From Chloromonas sp. AAM2 (taxonomy: Eukaryota > Chlorophyta > Chlorophyceae > Chlamydomonadales > Chlamydomonadaceae), in the NCBI GenBank assembly GCA_004335635.1, contig QAXH01005677.1:65736-129735 (forward strand): a stretch of DNA of 64,000 nt. Reading direction: 5' to 3'. The notes under the pieces are model-generated. The model searched no databases, was not told the origin of the DNA, and worked only from the letters and a program-made list of their open reading frames with translations. Positions 51,031 through 63,535 of this stretch are shown one piece after another. The position numbers and the translations under genes were made by a program. Numbering within the stretch: the stretch's first letter is position 1; every line of letters starts with the position of its first letter.

Positions 51031-52002
51031 ATGGGGCTCCTCATATCCAAGGCCATGGCCGACTCCTCAGCGCCCCCGCCGATCCCCAGCTTTGCCAACA
51101 TCGGGCAGGCTGCTGCTGCTGCGATCAAGGCAGAGAAGCCCAGCTATTTGGAGCTTCCAGCACCTGTTAGGTACGAGGAGATCCAGCGCGAGGTCTTGAT
51201 GGCGTTAAAGCCTGACCTGTTCGAGGGCATGCGCTTCGAGATCAACAAGCCACTCAACCAGAACTTCTTTCTCTCGCATTCGCTCTTCATGGGCAACATG
51301 GACTTGTCCACCGGCGGCCGCCAGGCCCTGAAGACCCCCATGGGCAACTACGAATTTGGCGCCAACGTCATCAATGAGCACTTCATGATGTTGGGCCGTA
51401 TCACCACTGACGGCAGGCTCTCAGGGCGTGTTAAGTACGACCTGACCAATTGGCTGGCCCTTAAGCTCCACATGCAGCTGGCCAATGACGTCGGGCAGTC
51501 TCAAGGCATGGTGGATGCAGATCTCAAGGGTGGGGACTGGAATGCACAGGTTAAGCTGGGCAGCCCCGCGTTCCTGGGCTGCAACTACTTTCAATCCATC
51601 ACCCCCAGGCTGTCAGCTGGTGGTGAATTCTTCTGGCTTCAAAACAACCTCAAATCAGGCGTCGGGGGCGCCTTGCGGCATCAAGGCGACAAGCACGTGG
51701 CCACCATGCAGGTGGCAACCACAGGCATCGTCTCAATGCAGTATGCGCACAAGGTCAATGAGAAGATCACATTGGCGACCGACTTCCTTTGGCACTGGGG
51801 CACACGGGAGGTGTCAGCCACCATTGGCTACGATGCCATACTAAGGCAGTGTCGCCTGCGCGGCAAGTTTGACACCAATGGTGTTGTATCAGCGTACTTG
51901 GAAGAGCGCTTCAGCCCAGGCATCAATTTTGTGCTGTCAGCGGAGCTTGACCATTGCAACAGCAACTACAAGTTTGGGTTTGGAGTGGTGGCTGGCGAGT
52001 AA
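51031..52002 (+). CDS. TOM40: Mitochondrial import channel TOM40, 323 aa
   Basis: TOM40 is the beta-barrel pore of the outer mitochondrial membrane translocase, through which nearly all nuclear-encoded mitochondrial precursors pass. A single uninterrupted exon encodes an N-terminal Pro/Ala-rich stretch, then the barrel. Typical segments are RFEINKPLNQNFFLSHSLFMG, GNYEFGANVI, RLSGRVKYDL, GCNYFQSITP, and a last strand KFGFGVVAGE that serves as the sorting signal. Length fits the family (about 310-390). The ATG at 51031 has a strong context (AACCATGG) and is preceded by an acceptor-like TTGCAG, which points to a 5' UTR intron. No break or missing strand is apparent. It is the only multi-hundred-residue gene here with an intronless CDS. 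Confidence 0.95.
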   Translation: MGLLISKAMADSSAPPPIPSFANIGQAAAAAIKAEKPSYLELPAPVRYEEIQREVLMALKPDLFEGMRFEINKPLNQNFFLSHSLFMGNMDLSTGGRQALKTPMGNYEFGANVINEHFMMLGRITTDGRLSGRVKYDLTNWLALKLHMQLANDVGQSQGMVDADLKGGDWNAQVKLGSPAFLGCNYFQSITPRLSAGGEFFWLQNNLKSGVGGALRHQGDKHVATMQVATTGIVSMQYAHKVNEKITLATDFLWHWGTREVSATIGYDAILRQCRLRGKFDTNGVVSAYLEERFSPGINFVLSAELDHCNSNYKFGFGVVAGE

Positions 52003-53503
52003 GCTGGGCATGGGCACCGGGTGGGCTGCGGTACAGCAAGGGCGGCAGCCTTGATCCGCAGCAGCAGCTGGAGCAGCAGCCAACAGGGTAGCAGCAGCAA
52101 CTCTTGCAGGGTTAGGTGCCCAACTATGGCAGCCAGCACGCAACGCGTCCCTCGTTGCCAGCGCACATATTTTTGATGTGGTAGCTAGCGGGTCTTCAAG
52201 CACATGCAATAGAAGGCTTGTGAGTGGTGCTGGCAGGCATCAGCACAGAACTGGTCTGACTTATGCATGATCAATGCCTGAGGGCAGCTCTTGCTGCATG
52301 TGGGCAGGTGAAACATGCCATGGCACTCTTAACACGTTATGCTCCTGAGGCCTGGACTGTTCATACCCACGCTGCGCTTAGGGCGTTCATGTCAGTGGTT
52401 TTAGCTGGTGCTGACGCGGGCGCGTGGTATTGCTGCATGAATTGTGCACGCTTTAACTCAAACTAACGCAGACAGATGAGGCAATGACACAGGGCTCAAT
52501 TCAACACATTTTCACTTGACAACTATGAATATGACACAATGAGAACAGGCATGCCCTGGCACTGTACGTACGGACGTTTAAAGTAAGCGACACGAAAAAC
52601 AAGTGTCCTTGCACATGGCTGCCGTGCCAGAGCATGCCTAAGCAAGCGCACTCAACTTGTGCATGGGATGCTTCTGTCTCATTTCTCCTCTGGGCTGCGT
52701 GCCCGAATTGTCGGTGTTGACAAGGAATCATGCATTGCTGGGCACGTCTGTGAAGCACTTTGGTTGAAAGACACTGTGAGGTTGCTGCAATCAGGCAGAG
52801 ATACGCTATACCCCGCAATGGTGTTGAATGCATTATGTGGTTGTGTCGAATCCTGTTCATTCAGTTTGCGCCTCTGCATTTTTTGCCCAGTCAGGCTTCC
52901 AAGCTGTGCTTTGTGACAAATTGAGATTCAAGTCCGTTTGAATGTATGTCTATAGGTATGGCTATGCTCTTTCAGTGTGCGTACAAGGCTGTGTAACAAA
53001 TAGCAGATAGCAAGTGGCCACAGCACTGACTCTTGCGCACAACCGAAGAGCCTGTGTCAGTTTTCACATAAACAAGAGAAATAAGCAGACAGAACTGGTC
53101 GAGTAGGGTGCGTTGTGAAGCGGGCCCAAAGGCCTACAAGCCAGTGCACAGCAAGCAACTGTCCTGTGCATCTGGGAGCTGTTCTCCGGGATTTCCAACG
53201 AGGTAGTGCAGCAGGCTACTAGATCCCAAGGCGGCCAACCACAGGTATTGTGAAATCCAAATCGACAACTACCTTGGTGCTTGCGTTTCCATAGCTTTTT
53301 CAGGGAAGTGCTGCCTCATCCCATGCTATTGCAGAAGATATGGAAAGCAGGAATACAAAACCGTGCTGGCGTTTGAGTTGAAAGCGGCAGTTTGGTGAAG
53401 CATGTCTTACATCTCCATAGCTTGCAGCACAACGTGCGTGTCCAGGTGTCTGCGCCGTCAGTGCACTAATCTGATATGACTGCAATGCCTCTGGGACCCG
53501 TTC
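52003..53503. other. Convergent intergenic region; no gene seen
   Basis: The 3' flank of TOM40 and of the proteasome gene. Open frames on both strands are short and without domains. TGTAA at about 52992 is too far from TOM40 to be a confident poly(A) signal. Confidence 0.5.
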
Positions 53504-55901
53504 CTAGCTTGTGTCCATTGTCTGAGCCTCCTCCACGTGCACGTCTGCCAGGGAGAGCTGCTGCACACGCTCCTTGATAATGGCTGCAGGCAAAGACGCA
53601 GGCGATGCAAGCAAATCACTGATGACTTTGCAACTTGCAATGCATCATGTGGCGCGCTGCCAACATCCACAGTGTCTCCTTCCAGCAAACAACAACAAAG
53701 TCCGCCACGACTTTGGACTCCCCATCCCGCCCAGGTAGCCAATCAGCACTGCTCATCTGCTGGCTACACTAACCTCTGACCATATGGTCACTGGTCAAAC
53801 GATTCAGAAAGGATGCGGCAGCATACACGCCACCAGTGAACATGCAGATGATAGCCTGCATATTTACCCTTGCCCAGCCCACCAGCCTCAGCACACCACT
53901 CACTTGTTGTGCCTGGAGGGTATACAACAGGAATGAGGCGCTCGTACGTCTTGTGCATGAGGTACTCATGGTTCCGCAGGTAGTCTGTCTTGTCCTTGGT
54001 GATGACGCACAAATCTACGTTTGAGCCCGAACCCAAGTCGTTGAAAACACCAGCACGAATTGCCCTGCAGCAGCACAAGTCACAGGTCGTACTCAGCAAA
54101 TAGCATGCATGGGATATTGATGCCAGCGCGGTGGAACGGTAGGCTATTCATGCATGGTAACGTTGCACACGCACAACAAAAGTGGTGTGGCCCCGACCAT
54201 GTCAAGACACTTCAACACATGATCTTGCATCCAGGGCATTCCCAACCTACCCGCTTGCCAGAGATACGAGCAACTGCGAGCCTGGTGACAACCTTCTTGC
54301 AAAAACGATGCACGTGCTTACTACGCCTGGCGTCACCAGAACTGCAATACCACAATGCATTGTGTGATTACCACATGCTTGATCACGAGCACTGCTAGTG
54401 TGCCATCCTTAACAATGTGCTCCTAATCCTGTTCTGCGTCAAAATGTCCACGCTCCCAAGTTGCTTGCAGACCGGTTTCGTTGAGCTATCTTCCCATGCT
54501 TACCCCAGAGGTGCATGGCTAGCAAAGGCACTTACTTTGTGACCAAGGCCATGGCCTGCTCGCGCGTCATGTCGTCTTCGTACCCACTCTCAAACACGGA
54601 CATGGCTGCCAAGCTGCCGCTGCCCATGGTGGCAAAGGGCAGGGCATCAGTGGATCCATGTGGGTACACCTGGCGAGTAGCAGGATGACAAACGCACACA
54701 AGATCAGCAGCCCACTTTGAAGATAGCGTACAATAATGATCATGGTGTTCAACAAAGGCGAGGCAAATCACGTGCATTTGCTTCAGAGCTCGTTCCGGCT
54801 TGCCTGCTGCGTGCTTGATGTCACTCTCTTGCTGCTCTCTTTATGGTGATGAAGCATATGAATATCCAAGACCCAGCCTACATACCGTGAACAAGTGTGG
54901 CCCATTGATATCCACGCCACCCAAGATAAGTGCTGCGCCCACGTGCCCCTGGTACCTGCAGACAGCACCCAAGGATGGGCATGATGTGCTGCACTCAACT
55001 TCTGAGGCGCAAGCGTGTTCAAAAATCAGTCCACAATGAGGCATCATGGCTGCGAGCGGCAACGTGATTCACCTGCCAACAGACCAGCAAGTGTATCCTG
55101 TGTCTGGCTGGTACGAATCATGATTTGCAGTGCGTGCTGATCTATTGTAGCCTATTGTACTAGTCGTGTATTGTGTAATACATACAGAATCGTGCATGAG
55201 GCTTACATGACCCATGCACTGGCTTTTGCCTGGCACGTTTTGGGCGCAACCTGAGTTCCCAGCCACAGCGTGCACCTGGCTTGAGGCAGCCCATAACCCC
55301 TGTTTGAAGCTGCGAGATGTCTATGGCTGGGCCCAAGCCATCAGGAACTGGGACGTACTTGAAAAGGTGTTGCTTCAGCATGGTCAGAGCAGTGATGACG
55401 CGAGACTGCCTCCCTGTTCCGTACCGATGCAGCTCTAGAGCTGCTGCCACCATGTCTGCAGGCATGGGAGGTGCAGTATCAGTAAACAACACTGTCCTGT
55501 GCAGCTGCATGTGGTGCCTGACATGCATGCAGATCACCCACTTGTCACGGCTTCGCAATCAGCAGCTGTGCCTGCACCGCAGCAGCGGATGTTGTCTGAA
55601 ATGTCGTGGATCTTCTCGCAGTTCTTGTCTGCGACTGTAGACCCTGAAGTGGAACGCGTGTCGGCACCGAGCACGACTCCATCCTGCATTACCAGAGGCA
55701 ACATGTAGGGTTTACCCGACCCCCTGCAGCTTGGAAAGCACGAAGCTCGGGGTAAGTCCCTGCGGACAAACATACCTTGAAGACTACGCCCGCGATCGTT
55801 GTGCCTGTTTTCCATGCTTTGGGAGCTGGCATGCCCTTGAGTTCCATCATCGCATTCCTCTTGACGAGGCTGAAGTCAAAACCTCCTGCATTTGATCCCA
55901 T
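53504..55901 (-). CDS. PBB1: 20S proteasome beta2 subunit, 269 aa, 7 exons
   Basis: Trypsin-like catalytic subunit of the 20S core. Exons 5' to 3': 55776-55901, 55542-55683, 55359-55455, 54886-54955, 54536-54669, 53904-54064, 53504-53583; all phases agree. A propeptide of about 33 residues ends before TTIAGVVF, where the catalytic Thr is exposed by self-cleavage. The Asp of GADTRST and the Lys of [10 protein letters not shown] complete the active site. Further family signatures are [37 protein letters not shown] and [14 protein letters not shown], and the C terminus AQTMDTS is close to the PSMB7 end that wraps around a neighbouring subunit. The start at 55901 gives a normal propeptide; an in-frame extension upstream lacks support. 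Confidence 0.96.
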
Positions 55902-56371
55902 GTCTGCGGGCTTGAATCCTGGGCGAGGACTGCTGCCGGACTGATCAGACAGAATACGCGATCTAGAAACCCTGCTAGGCAGCCGAGCTGCTCCGGGTGT
56001 GATGCTACTGCTGGTCACAATTCGGCGACACCAAATCTAGTGTCTGTCGTGTGCAGCAGTGGCAGACTCACTGGGTGGTTTCGCACGTTACGCATTCCAT
56101 CTGATCGGGTGGACCGGGCTCAGCCCGGGGCTGTTTTTTCTTTGATGCCAATGCCAGTTATTACACATCAGTGCTGCATTCTGCTTATTTTGGCAAGTTG
56201 AACACGGCTAACAGCGCCACGTCACGCCCCACGCAACACGCGGCATCTGCGGCACCAAGGGCCTCACTCAGCGAAACTTGAAAGCATAGTAACTACTTTA
56301 CATTGGGGTCAAGTAAAGGCATGAACAGAAAGATGCCTTGTGAGCTGCATGAGACTGCCTGCATGAGACTG

Positions 56372-56404
<33 letters not shown>

Positions 56405-56452
56405 TACATTGACAGGAAGAGAAAGAGAGAGAAAGCCTGAGCGTCACTGCCT
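55902..56452. other. Short intergenic region with an (AC)15 tract
   Basis: Between two head-to-tail minus-strand genes. It must hold the proteasome promoter and the 3' end of the YCII gene. A dinucleotide run (AC)15 lies at 56373-56402, about 50 bp past the YCII stop. Confidence 0.6.
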
Positions 56453-56893
56453 TCAATTCTGCTGAACGGCAACCGCGTAGGGCTTGATGGTCCTGCATGT
56501 CGCACACAGAGGGCATGTGATTGAGCGTTCATAACTGTTGCGGTGTCACTGATGTCGCAATGTGCATGTGGCTGCTCGAAATTGTATGGTGGCAACATGG
56601 CAACAAAGCTGATCACAACCAGAGAACCATGCATTGCGATTTCTGAAATGCAATGTGCTTTCTGCAAGTCGATTTGGATGAGTCCATGGGTCTGGTGCAG
56701 TGCACATCGTTCATCACATTTCTCACCACGAAGGCACCAAGCCAGCCTTGACGTATGGGTCCTCTGCAATGAAGGCCTGGATCTCCTGCGGTCAGGAACA
56801 GGTCTTAGGCATATGTGTAGCAAATGCCTGACGCATGCAGACACCCTGTGGAAGACCAGAACTTCTGCAGGGAATACCAACATGGCGTTTGAT

Positions 56894-56933
<40 letters not shown>

Positions 56934-58125
56934 CTCTTTCGTGGCGTTTTTCCAGATGAACAGGGCACCCTCAGGCGTCTCACCCACTGCGCCACCCAGG
57001 ACAATTTTGCCAGCATCAGCCTGCAGTATGCAAGGGGCATGCGAGGTACCCGGATGTGCACTGTGATCGGGGTAAACTATAAATATACTGTGCCCCCTTT
57101 GCCATTTGCATGAAACGTGCACTGTACTCAGGGACTATTGTACCTGTTTTGACAGCCCATGGCACACTGTTATGACTGTTGCATAACGGTGCACCCTTGC
57201 CCATCTGTGCCGCACCAAAGCTTTGTGTAGCAGTGATGTGCCAGTTTGTTTATGTCAACTCCGTTCTATCAATCTAGTTTAAGGCCACGTGAAGGCTGCC
57301 ACCTGCTATGTCTACCATGCATGACAATTATGATGCAATTTGGCAGCAATTTGGTTGCTTATCAGGGCTGCAGATCCGACTTAAACAAACTTGATGCAGG
57401 TACAGCACAGGCGGCCAGCACACGTTCCCACTGCACCCACAAGCAGCAGGGATGCAACCGAGGATTGCCCTTTTTCGACAATTCCTCACCCACGGCGTGC
57501 CAGGCATTGACCAGCACCATACCTGCGCTTGTGCGCCAGCTAAGTGCCCCGCACGGTAGGGTCCACGCTTCTCAAGGATGTCCGAGACATACTTATACTC
57601 AAGCAGCATGTACTTGGCTGCAGGAGGGGCGGCGGCACTGGAAGCCTGCAGAGAGCAGCAATGACACTGGCAATAGGTGGCGCCGTTGCTTCACAGCAGA
57701 ATGAACTTCGCCATATTGGCAGCCTGCAGGTACAAAAAGCCACCACTGCTGACCATTGCCATTGCCTTGCCCGCATCAACACGATGTGTGGCATCAACTT
57801 TGTAACGCAGACCCAAAATTCGTCCTTGTTGCACCTCGACGTAGGACTGGCTGCCCACACCACCTGGGCTACGCCATTGCGGACATGCAATGCCCTACAG
57901 AGCTGCTGACATCGCTGTGGCACATCATGGGGCCTAGGTGTCGAATGGCATGGTTTGATGATCGTTATGTCCAATGAGAAGGCTGTGGGGTGGATGGACC
58001 CACCATGCAGCGAAAACCTGTACGCGCTGACGGAGCCGCACGAACGACACGGAAGCCCCCTGCGGCCCTGGCAAGCGCTTGCATGGAATCAAATCGCGCG
58101 ACACAACCGTGGGTGTCGTGTGCAT
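56453..58125 (-). CDS. YCII-domain protein, about 138 aa, 5 exons
   Basis: Exons 5' to 3': 58018-58125 (candidate), 57523-57645, 56934-57020, 56727-56785, 56453-56492. The last four join cleanly into one YCII (ferredoxin-like) fold: KYMLLEYKYVSDILEKRGPY with R-x-x-HL, then VLGGAVGETPEGALFIW, then AEDPYVKAGL, then PYAVAVQ. YCII proteins are small dimeric alpha/beta-barrel proteins related to muconolactone isomerase; no reaction can be assigned. The Asp-Pro-Tyr-Val segment contains the conserved Asp. The candidate first exon starts at an ATG and reads as an Arg/Pro/Val-rich targeting-type leader, ending at a weak GTTTTC donor in the right phase; this exon is the uncertain part. A 35-bp CA/GT run lies directly at the donor of exon 56934-57020. 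Confidence 0.82.
56895..56929. repeat. (CA)n microsatellite at a 5' splice site
   Basis: About 17 CA units. On the coding (minus) strand the donor reads GAG|GTGC, then (GT)17, so the tract starts 4 nt into the intron of the YCII gene. Confidence 0.97.
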
Positions 58126-58593
58126 GCGCAAGATGGCTTGCAATTTAGTTGTGGCGGCATCGTAACGACAACGACACTCAGGCAAGACCAAAAAATATGT
58201 TTGCCAGTTCTGAGACAATTCCTGTGTGACTCCCCGATCTGATGCGTTTGTTTGAGTGCAGCAGACCTAACTTGACGTGCGTGTGTATGAGTGCATTGTT
58301 CTCCCACGGTGTGTGGTGTTGGTGGCCGACGTTGAGCCACTTCAGAGAAAAACCATCTCAAGACAGAGACATGAACCGGAACCACATGTGAAATATTTCC
58401 TGCTGTCACACGTTGTGAGCTTGACACCTGTCCGCATGCTTGTCCAGTACCTGCACATGTCATACGTCACATCGCATGTCAATCATCACATCACATTACC
58501 ACCGACATGACATCACCGACTGGCCCTATCTGACTGATCTGCATCAGTGAACACTTTGCTGATGTGTTGTGCATGGTGGGTTCATGTCCTTAC

Positions 58594-58885
58594 CTTGGCC
58601 ATGTCATAAGGCTGGAGGGTTATGCGGTCACCCCACCATTTGGTGCATCTGCACTGTTCAGCCTCCCACCAGGCCTTGCGCTCCCTATACTCTGGGTTGG
58701 AATGGTAGTACCTCCGTGCTGCCTCACGCCTCTTGGCTAAAAACTCAGGATCTTGACTGCATCCTGGCATTGTATTCCTGGGATCTGGCGATTAACTTTT
58801 GCCTGAACACGGGGTCTGAGCAGTACCTGGGCTTGATGTACTCAGCGTAAAAGCTGAGGGTGATTGGCAGGGGTTCATTAGCCAT
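58594..58885 (-). pseudogene. Frameshifted ORF remnant, unknown family
   Basis: Two overlapping frames make sense only when joined. The first begins with ATG at 58885 (MANEPLPITLSFYAEY) and reads on through DPVFRQKLIARSQEYNAR. The second continues in another frame with DPEFLAKRREAARRYYHSNP and ends near KWWGDRITLQPYDMAK at a donor-like GTAAGG. The DP-x-F and R-x-x-Y-x-x-N spacing suggests two related charged units. Either the gene is decayed (a frameshift near 58750) or the assembly has an error beside the adjacent 587-N gap. The family is not recognised; a mobile or repeated element is possible. Confidence 0.4.
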
Positions 58886-58943
58886 GCTTGCCAAGTCACG
58901 TCTGCCTCTGCCGCTACTCTTACAATACATAATTTAACCTGGA

Positions 58944-59530
58944 NNNNNNNNNNNNNNNNNNNNNNNNNNNNNNNNNNNNNNNNNNNNNNNNNNNNNNNNN
59001 NNNNNNNNNNNNNNNNNNNNNNNNNNNNNNNNNNNNNNNNNNNNNNNNNNNNNNNNNNNNNNNNNNNNNNNNNNNNNNNNNNNNNNNNNNNNNNNNNNNN
59101 NNNNNNNNNNNNNNNNNNNNNNNNNNNNNNNNNNNNNNNNNNNNNNNNNNNNNNNNNNNNNNNNNNNNNNNNNNNNNNNNNNNNNNNNNNNNNNNNNNNN
59201 NNNNNNNNNNNNNNNNNNNNNNNNNNNNNNNNNNNNNNNNNNNNNNNNNNNNNNNNNNNNNNNNNNNNNNNNNNNNNNNNNNNNNNNNNNNNNNNNNNNN
59301 NNNNNNNNNNNNNNNNNNNNNNNNNNNNNNNNNNNNNNNNNNNNNNNNNNNNNNNNNNNNNNNNNNNNNNNNNNNNNNNNNNNNNNNNNNNNNNNNNNNN
59401 NNNNNNNNNNNNNNNNNNNNNNNNNNNNNNNNNNNNNNNNNNNNNNNNNNNNNNNNNNNNNNNNNNNNNNNNNNNNNNNNNNNNNNNNNNNNNNNNNNNN
59501 NNNNNNNNNNNNNNNNNNNNNNNNNNNNNN
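58944..59530. other. Assembly gap (587 N)
   Basis: The gap is flanked on both sides by broken minus-strand open frames, so it may hide part of a repeated or decayed element. Confidence 0.99.
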
Positions 59531-59860
59531 TGACACACAAGGGTTCCTGGCGGTAATACAGACATATTCACACAAATTGTCCCAGAACTGGCAAACTTCT
59601 TTTTTTTCCCCAGAGAGCATAGGCTTTGGCTTGCCTGCAATGGTCTGAAGTTTTGCAAGTGGGTTCATAGGCGGACGTCAGTCCCACCATTACCAGGCAC
59701 GTAGCTGACAATGTTGCAGTCGCACAGTACCCTGAGCGTATTGTAGCAATCATCTGGCAAGGCGCACATAAGCACCGTATGGTGTGCTGGGAAAGGTGTG
59801 CCACCATTAGCCGGTAAGTTCAGCCCTGACGGTATGTATGAAGCATGTAAGCCAGTCATG
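59531..59860 (-). other. Degenerate open frames beside the gap
   Basis: Three overlapping minus-strand frames switch over an A8 run near 59600-59610 and a stop near 59668. One reads IPSGLNLPANGGTPFPAHHT and then CNIVSYVPGNGGTDVRL. None is complete or recognised. It may belong to the same decayed element as 58594-58885. Confidence 0.3.
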
Positions 59861-61025
59861 TCTGCTAACCCTGTGGCTTGGAGTTTCCTAGCCAGACGTT
59901 AGCACCTTGAGCATCCCAGAAACCATTCTACAAGATTCTTACGCGCTTGGGAGTTTGACCATCAGCCGCCTCAGGAAAGGGAGGGGCAGCGTCAGGCCAG
60001 CTGTTTAAATAGGATTGTGGGTGTTGGGGGAGCCGAGCCCATAAAAAGCATGCAAATGATGGTGTCTTGCTGATTTCCTGGATGTGTGCTCAGGTGGACC
60101 GGGGTTCAGGCACTTCAACATACTGTTGTAACTGGGCAACGACTTCCCAGAGGTAGCTGCAGTTTCAAGCACACTTTACATGCGCTAATCTGAACAGACA
60201 AGCCCAATGCCTTTGTAATAGCGGCTGAATGTCCAGAAGAGTGTACAGAATCGAAATCAAAGCCTACAGCAATGATAAACAAGTCCCCACTTGGGAAAGG
60301 AAAGAGTGACCATCGTTGCATCTTGCCCTGTGCTGGCAGCCATCCCACTCTCACCAAGACAAGTACAAGCAGTTTGGAAACCGATGTGACAAACCTCTTA
60401 CGCAGCGGGGCTGCGAAAAGCGGCATGTTGAGTTGACATCTTGATCCTAGCTGATGCATAAGCATGTGTGGCACAGCAGTACTCTGGGACCCTTGTCTGA
60501 GCAAGGCGTGAGTACCCCCAATTCCCAGTGCATCTTGCATTGACAGTGAAAGCCGCACCTGTTAAATCCAACGTCAGTGTAACTCATACGCTACATACAT
60601 ACACTACTGCTTCACTGTAACCTTGCATCGAGCCAGGCAACACCCAGGGGGCACTGCGAAATGCTGATGGCCTTCAGTAGCACAGAAGGCTTTGTGAGAT
60701 GGACGAGCAGCGATTGGTATACAGATAGATCACATGACACCAAGCCCGTCGAACTACCCTGTGGAGGGGGGTATGGCGCACCAAGCCCTCCAACTGTTTG
60801 CAGACAAACCGCATATCCCAGCAAATAGGGTGCAGGTTGGAGGAGCTGCAAAACCAGTTGGCTGCAGAACTGAAGCATGCATTCCTCAGCTAGCGTACAT
60901 ACAGGTGTACATACGCAGGCTGAGTCGGAAGCCACTGAGATAGGCCATGGAGCGACCCCAGGTCGGCATGTCAATATCAGTAGCACCATGCTTTCCGTAT
61001 TCGCCAGATGCACCAGCCTGCGCTC
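59861..61025. other. Intergenic region; no gene seen
   Basis: Open frames on the minus strand at 60.1-61.0 kb show no conserved segments and no splice pattern. It includes the 3' flank of the sorting nexin gene. Confidence 0.45.
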
Positions 61026-63535
61026 CTAAGAGGCAGCAGGCGCTGGCTCGTACTGTTTGGCAAGGTTGGCCCACATGTCTGCATGCAGTGGTCAGGCCAT
61101 GCGCATTCAGTTGCATGATACTTGCTAGTAGTAGCCAGTAGTGGCTCGTTCGTGCACGTGCCGGACTGAGTAATTGGAAAGGCAGACCACCGCAAGGCAC
61201 AAGTTGCAAATCTTTGGAAAGACCACTGGATTATTGAGGTATTGCCTGCCGAGGCTTGAACACACTGCCTGCTGATGCATGTGCGGATTGCATCTGGGTT
61301 TGCATCACGACCATGTATCAGGTATCTCAGCTATGGGACTGCCAAGTAACCCTTAACACAAGTGTCATGTTATTGCTGCTGTGCGGAGTGTTAGCATTGC
61401 TGATAGTGCTACTGCCGCTGTCCTAAGGGTGTCAGTTGCCCGCTGCCGTGTGTCCCTCACCTGCCGATGCCCGAATGAGCTCCGCTTGTGTCTGCGTGAA
61501 GTGTGCCATCATCTTCCTGAAGTCCACCTCCCGCTCCAGGCCCAAACGCGTCAGCTCAGACTGAACATGCGAACGGTGACCAAGAAGGCGACTTGATGGA
61601 TTTGAATGTGCCGTTCAAAAACTAGTGCAGCTGACTCTCACAAGAGAGCAGCAAAACAAGTTGGTCTTACTCAAAACCAAAAGGGCCGAAGTGGGTGAGA
61701 TGCCCGGCCCTCGCACAGGTCAATCTGCATACCCGCACACACTCGGTGTCCCAAGGGCATGTGCTTTGCAGTGCTGGCTTCTAACAGGCACCTTCTAGCA
61801 GGCAGCTTGCGGAGCCACACCTTCCATATGGCCTGACAGGCACTCCAGCCTGGTGACACGCATTTTGTGACCGTGTCAGTGAACCCCGCATGCGAGGCTG
61901 GACGTTCCAGCTGCCCCGCACCTGATTGCGCTGCTTAAGCGTATCGTATGCCTCCTGTGCTGCCTTTATCTGCACCACAAGACAAGAAAGCATCACGTTG
62001 CTGACGTTTTGCTCAGTATCTTGCGGCTCGTGCAGCCGCACCATGTGATGCAGGCGTTCATTACCAGCCTTGCTACGGATTAGGTAGAGCATAATTCATG
62101 CGTCAGGGCCTTACCTGCTCCTCTAGTTGGGCAATGGCAGTGGTGAGCTGGTATGACCGTTTCTCCGCGGGACTGGGCGCTGCCGTGGCGCCGGACAGAA
62201 TCCGTAGCTGCACACAAGGCACAGACATCCAGAAACCAAGGATCAGCGTGGACGAGAGCCTGGCGCTGCAGGTGTAAAGTGCGAGGACAAACGCCACACC
62301 AAGTAGTCCGTATAGCTTCCTAATTCCAAACGTCACCGTTTTGAGCACGTGCTGGACCATTCGCAAACGATTGGGCTGAAGGCCAATAATAATATCAACA
62401 AACAAGCACACGCTGCGTGGTCCTCAGTTGCAGTTGATGCCCTGCTTAGGTACCTTGTTTGCCTGCACGTTCGCCTGCTCTTGCGCGTGCTGCTTGGCTG
62501 CCAGCTCGTCCTGCAGCACGTGCAGGTGCGTCAGCGCCTGCTCCCGCAGGTCCAGCGCCGCGATCGCCTCGGGAACGAGCACAAAGTAGTCGTGGAGGGT
62601 AACCTGCAAGGGGCAGCCAGAAGAGCTGGTTCGGCGTGCAGCCGAGGAACGAGTGTGGTTCTGAAGCACACATGGTATGGATAGACTGTTAGAGAAGTGC
62701 TGAACCTTGCCTGCAAGGGCTGCCTCAACGAAGAGGATGATGTTATTGAAGTTATGCACTAACATTGCAGTCAAAGGCAACACTGTTTCACACCGCTGAA
62801 GCATTGTCATCCAGCCTCCAGTCCCAGCCAAGGCACGTGCAGTGGTTTGACCCACCAGACTGGCTGCTGTCTTAATGGATAGTGTCTTCCACACAGCGTG
62901 CTGCTTGATGCTGCCGTAGGCCATGGTGTTGAGATCGGTGGCTCGGTTGGCGGCGCTGGCGCCCTGAGGCGTGTACTGACCCACCTGCAGGGAAAGAACG
63001 TGCTAAGGACCATAGCTATCAAGTACCCCTACTACGAAGGCTTGCCGACTACCTGTGGTTACAATGACTCGCAGTCCACAGTTGGATGTTGAGGTGCAGC
63101 GTATGAGTGGTGACTGGGGCAAGCTGACTGTGGGTACACAACGATAAGGACATAACAACAACAGCAACGCCAACAACGACTGGGGTAAGTAAGCTCAACT
63201 GAGATTCGTGCTGCTGCACAGGCCAAGGAATAAGAACAAGTAAGAAGCCGTTTGTTGTTAAAGCCACTTAGGGACATAAGCTTGCATACCTCTTGGTATT
63301 GCCCTCTTAGAGGCCTTACAGCGTTGCAACACCACATCATCAAGAATTGGCAGGTCATCATGCCAACTAGACGCACCTTTGCCTGAACCGCCTCCTCAAA
63401 GCGCGATAGCATGGCAAATGTCCTTCCCAACTCCCGCACGTCCGCACACACGGCCTCTTGGTGCGCACACAGGGCCCTAGCGCTTTCAACGGCCAGCTCA
63501 AGCAGCTTCTCGAGGTCCTGCATCAACTCCTTGTG
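61026..63535 (-). CDS. SNX2: SNX2-like sorting nexin, C-terminal BAR part (gene runs off the right edge)
   Basis: Exons 5' to 3': 63377-63535, 62856-62984, 62454-62603, 62115-62207, 61922-61969, 61461-61560, 61026-61078. All phases agree and give 243 residues up to the stop. The sequence matches the helical BAR domain of plant SNX2 proteins: EAVCADVRELGRTFAMLSRF, then TDLNTMAYGSI, LHDYFVLVPEAIAAL, DTLKQRNQSELTRLGLERE with DFRKMMAHF, and the end ADMWANLAKQYE. Sorting nexins bind endosomal phosphoinositides through an N-terminal PX domain and bend the membrane through the BAR dimer, working with the retromer core in recycling of sorting receptors. The PX domain would be encoded beyond position 64000; no PX exon was found between 63536 and the edge. 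Confidence 0.88.
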
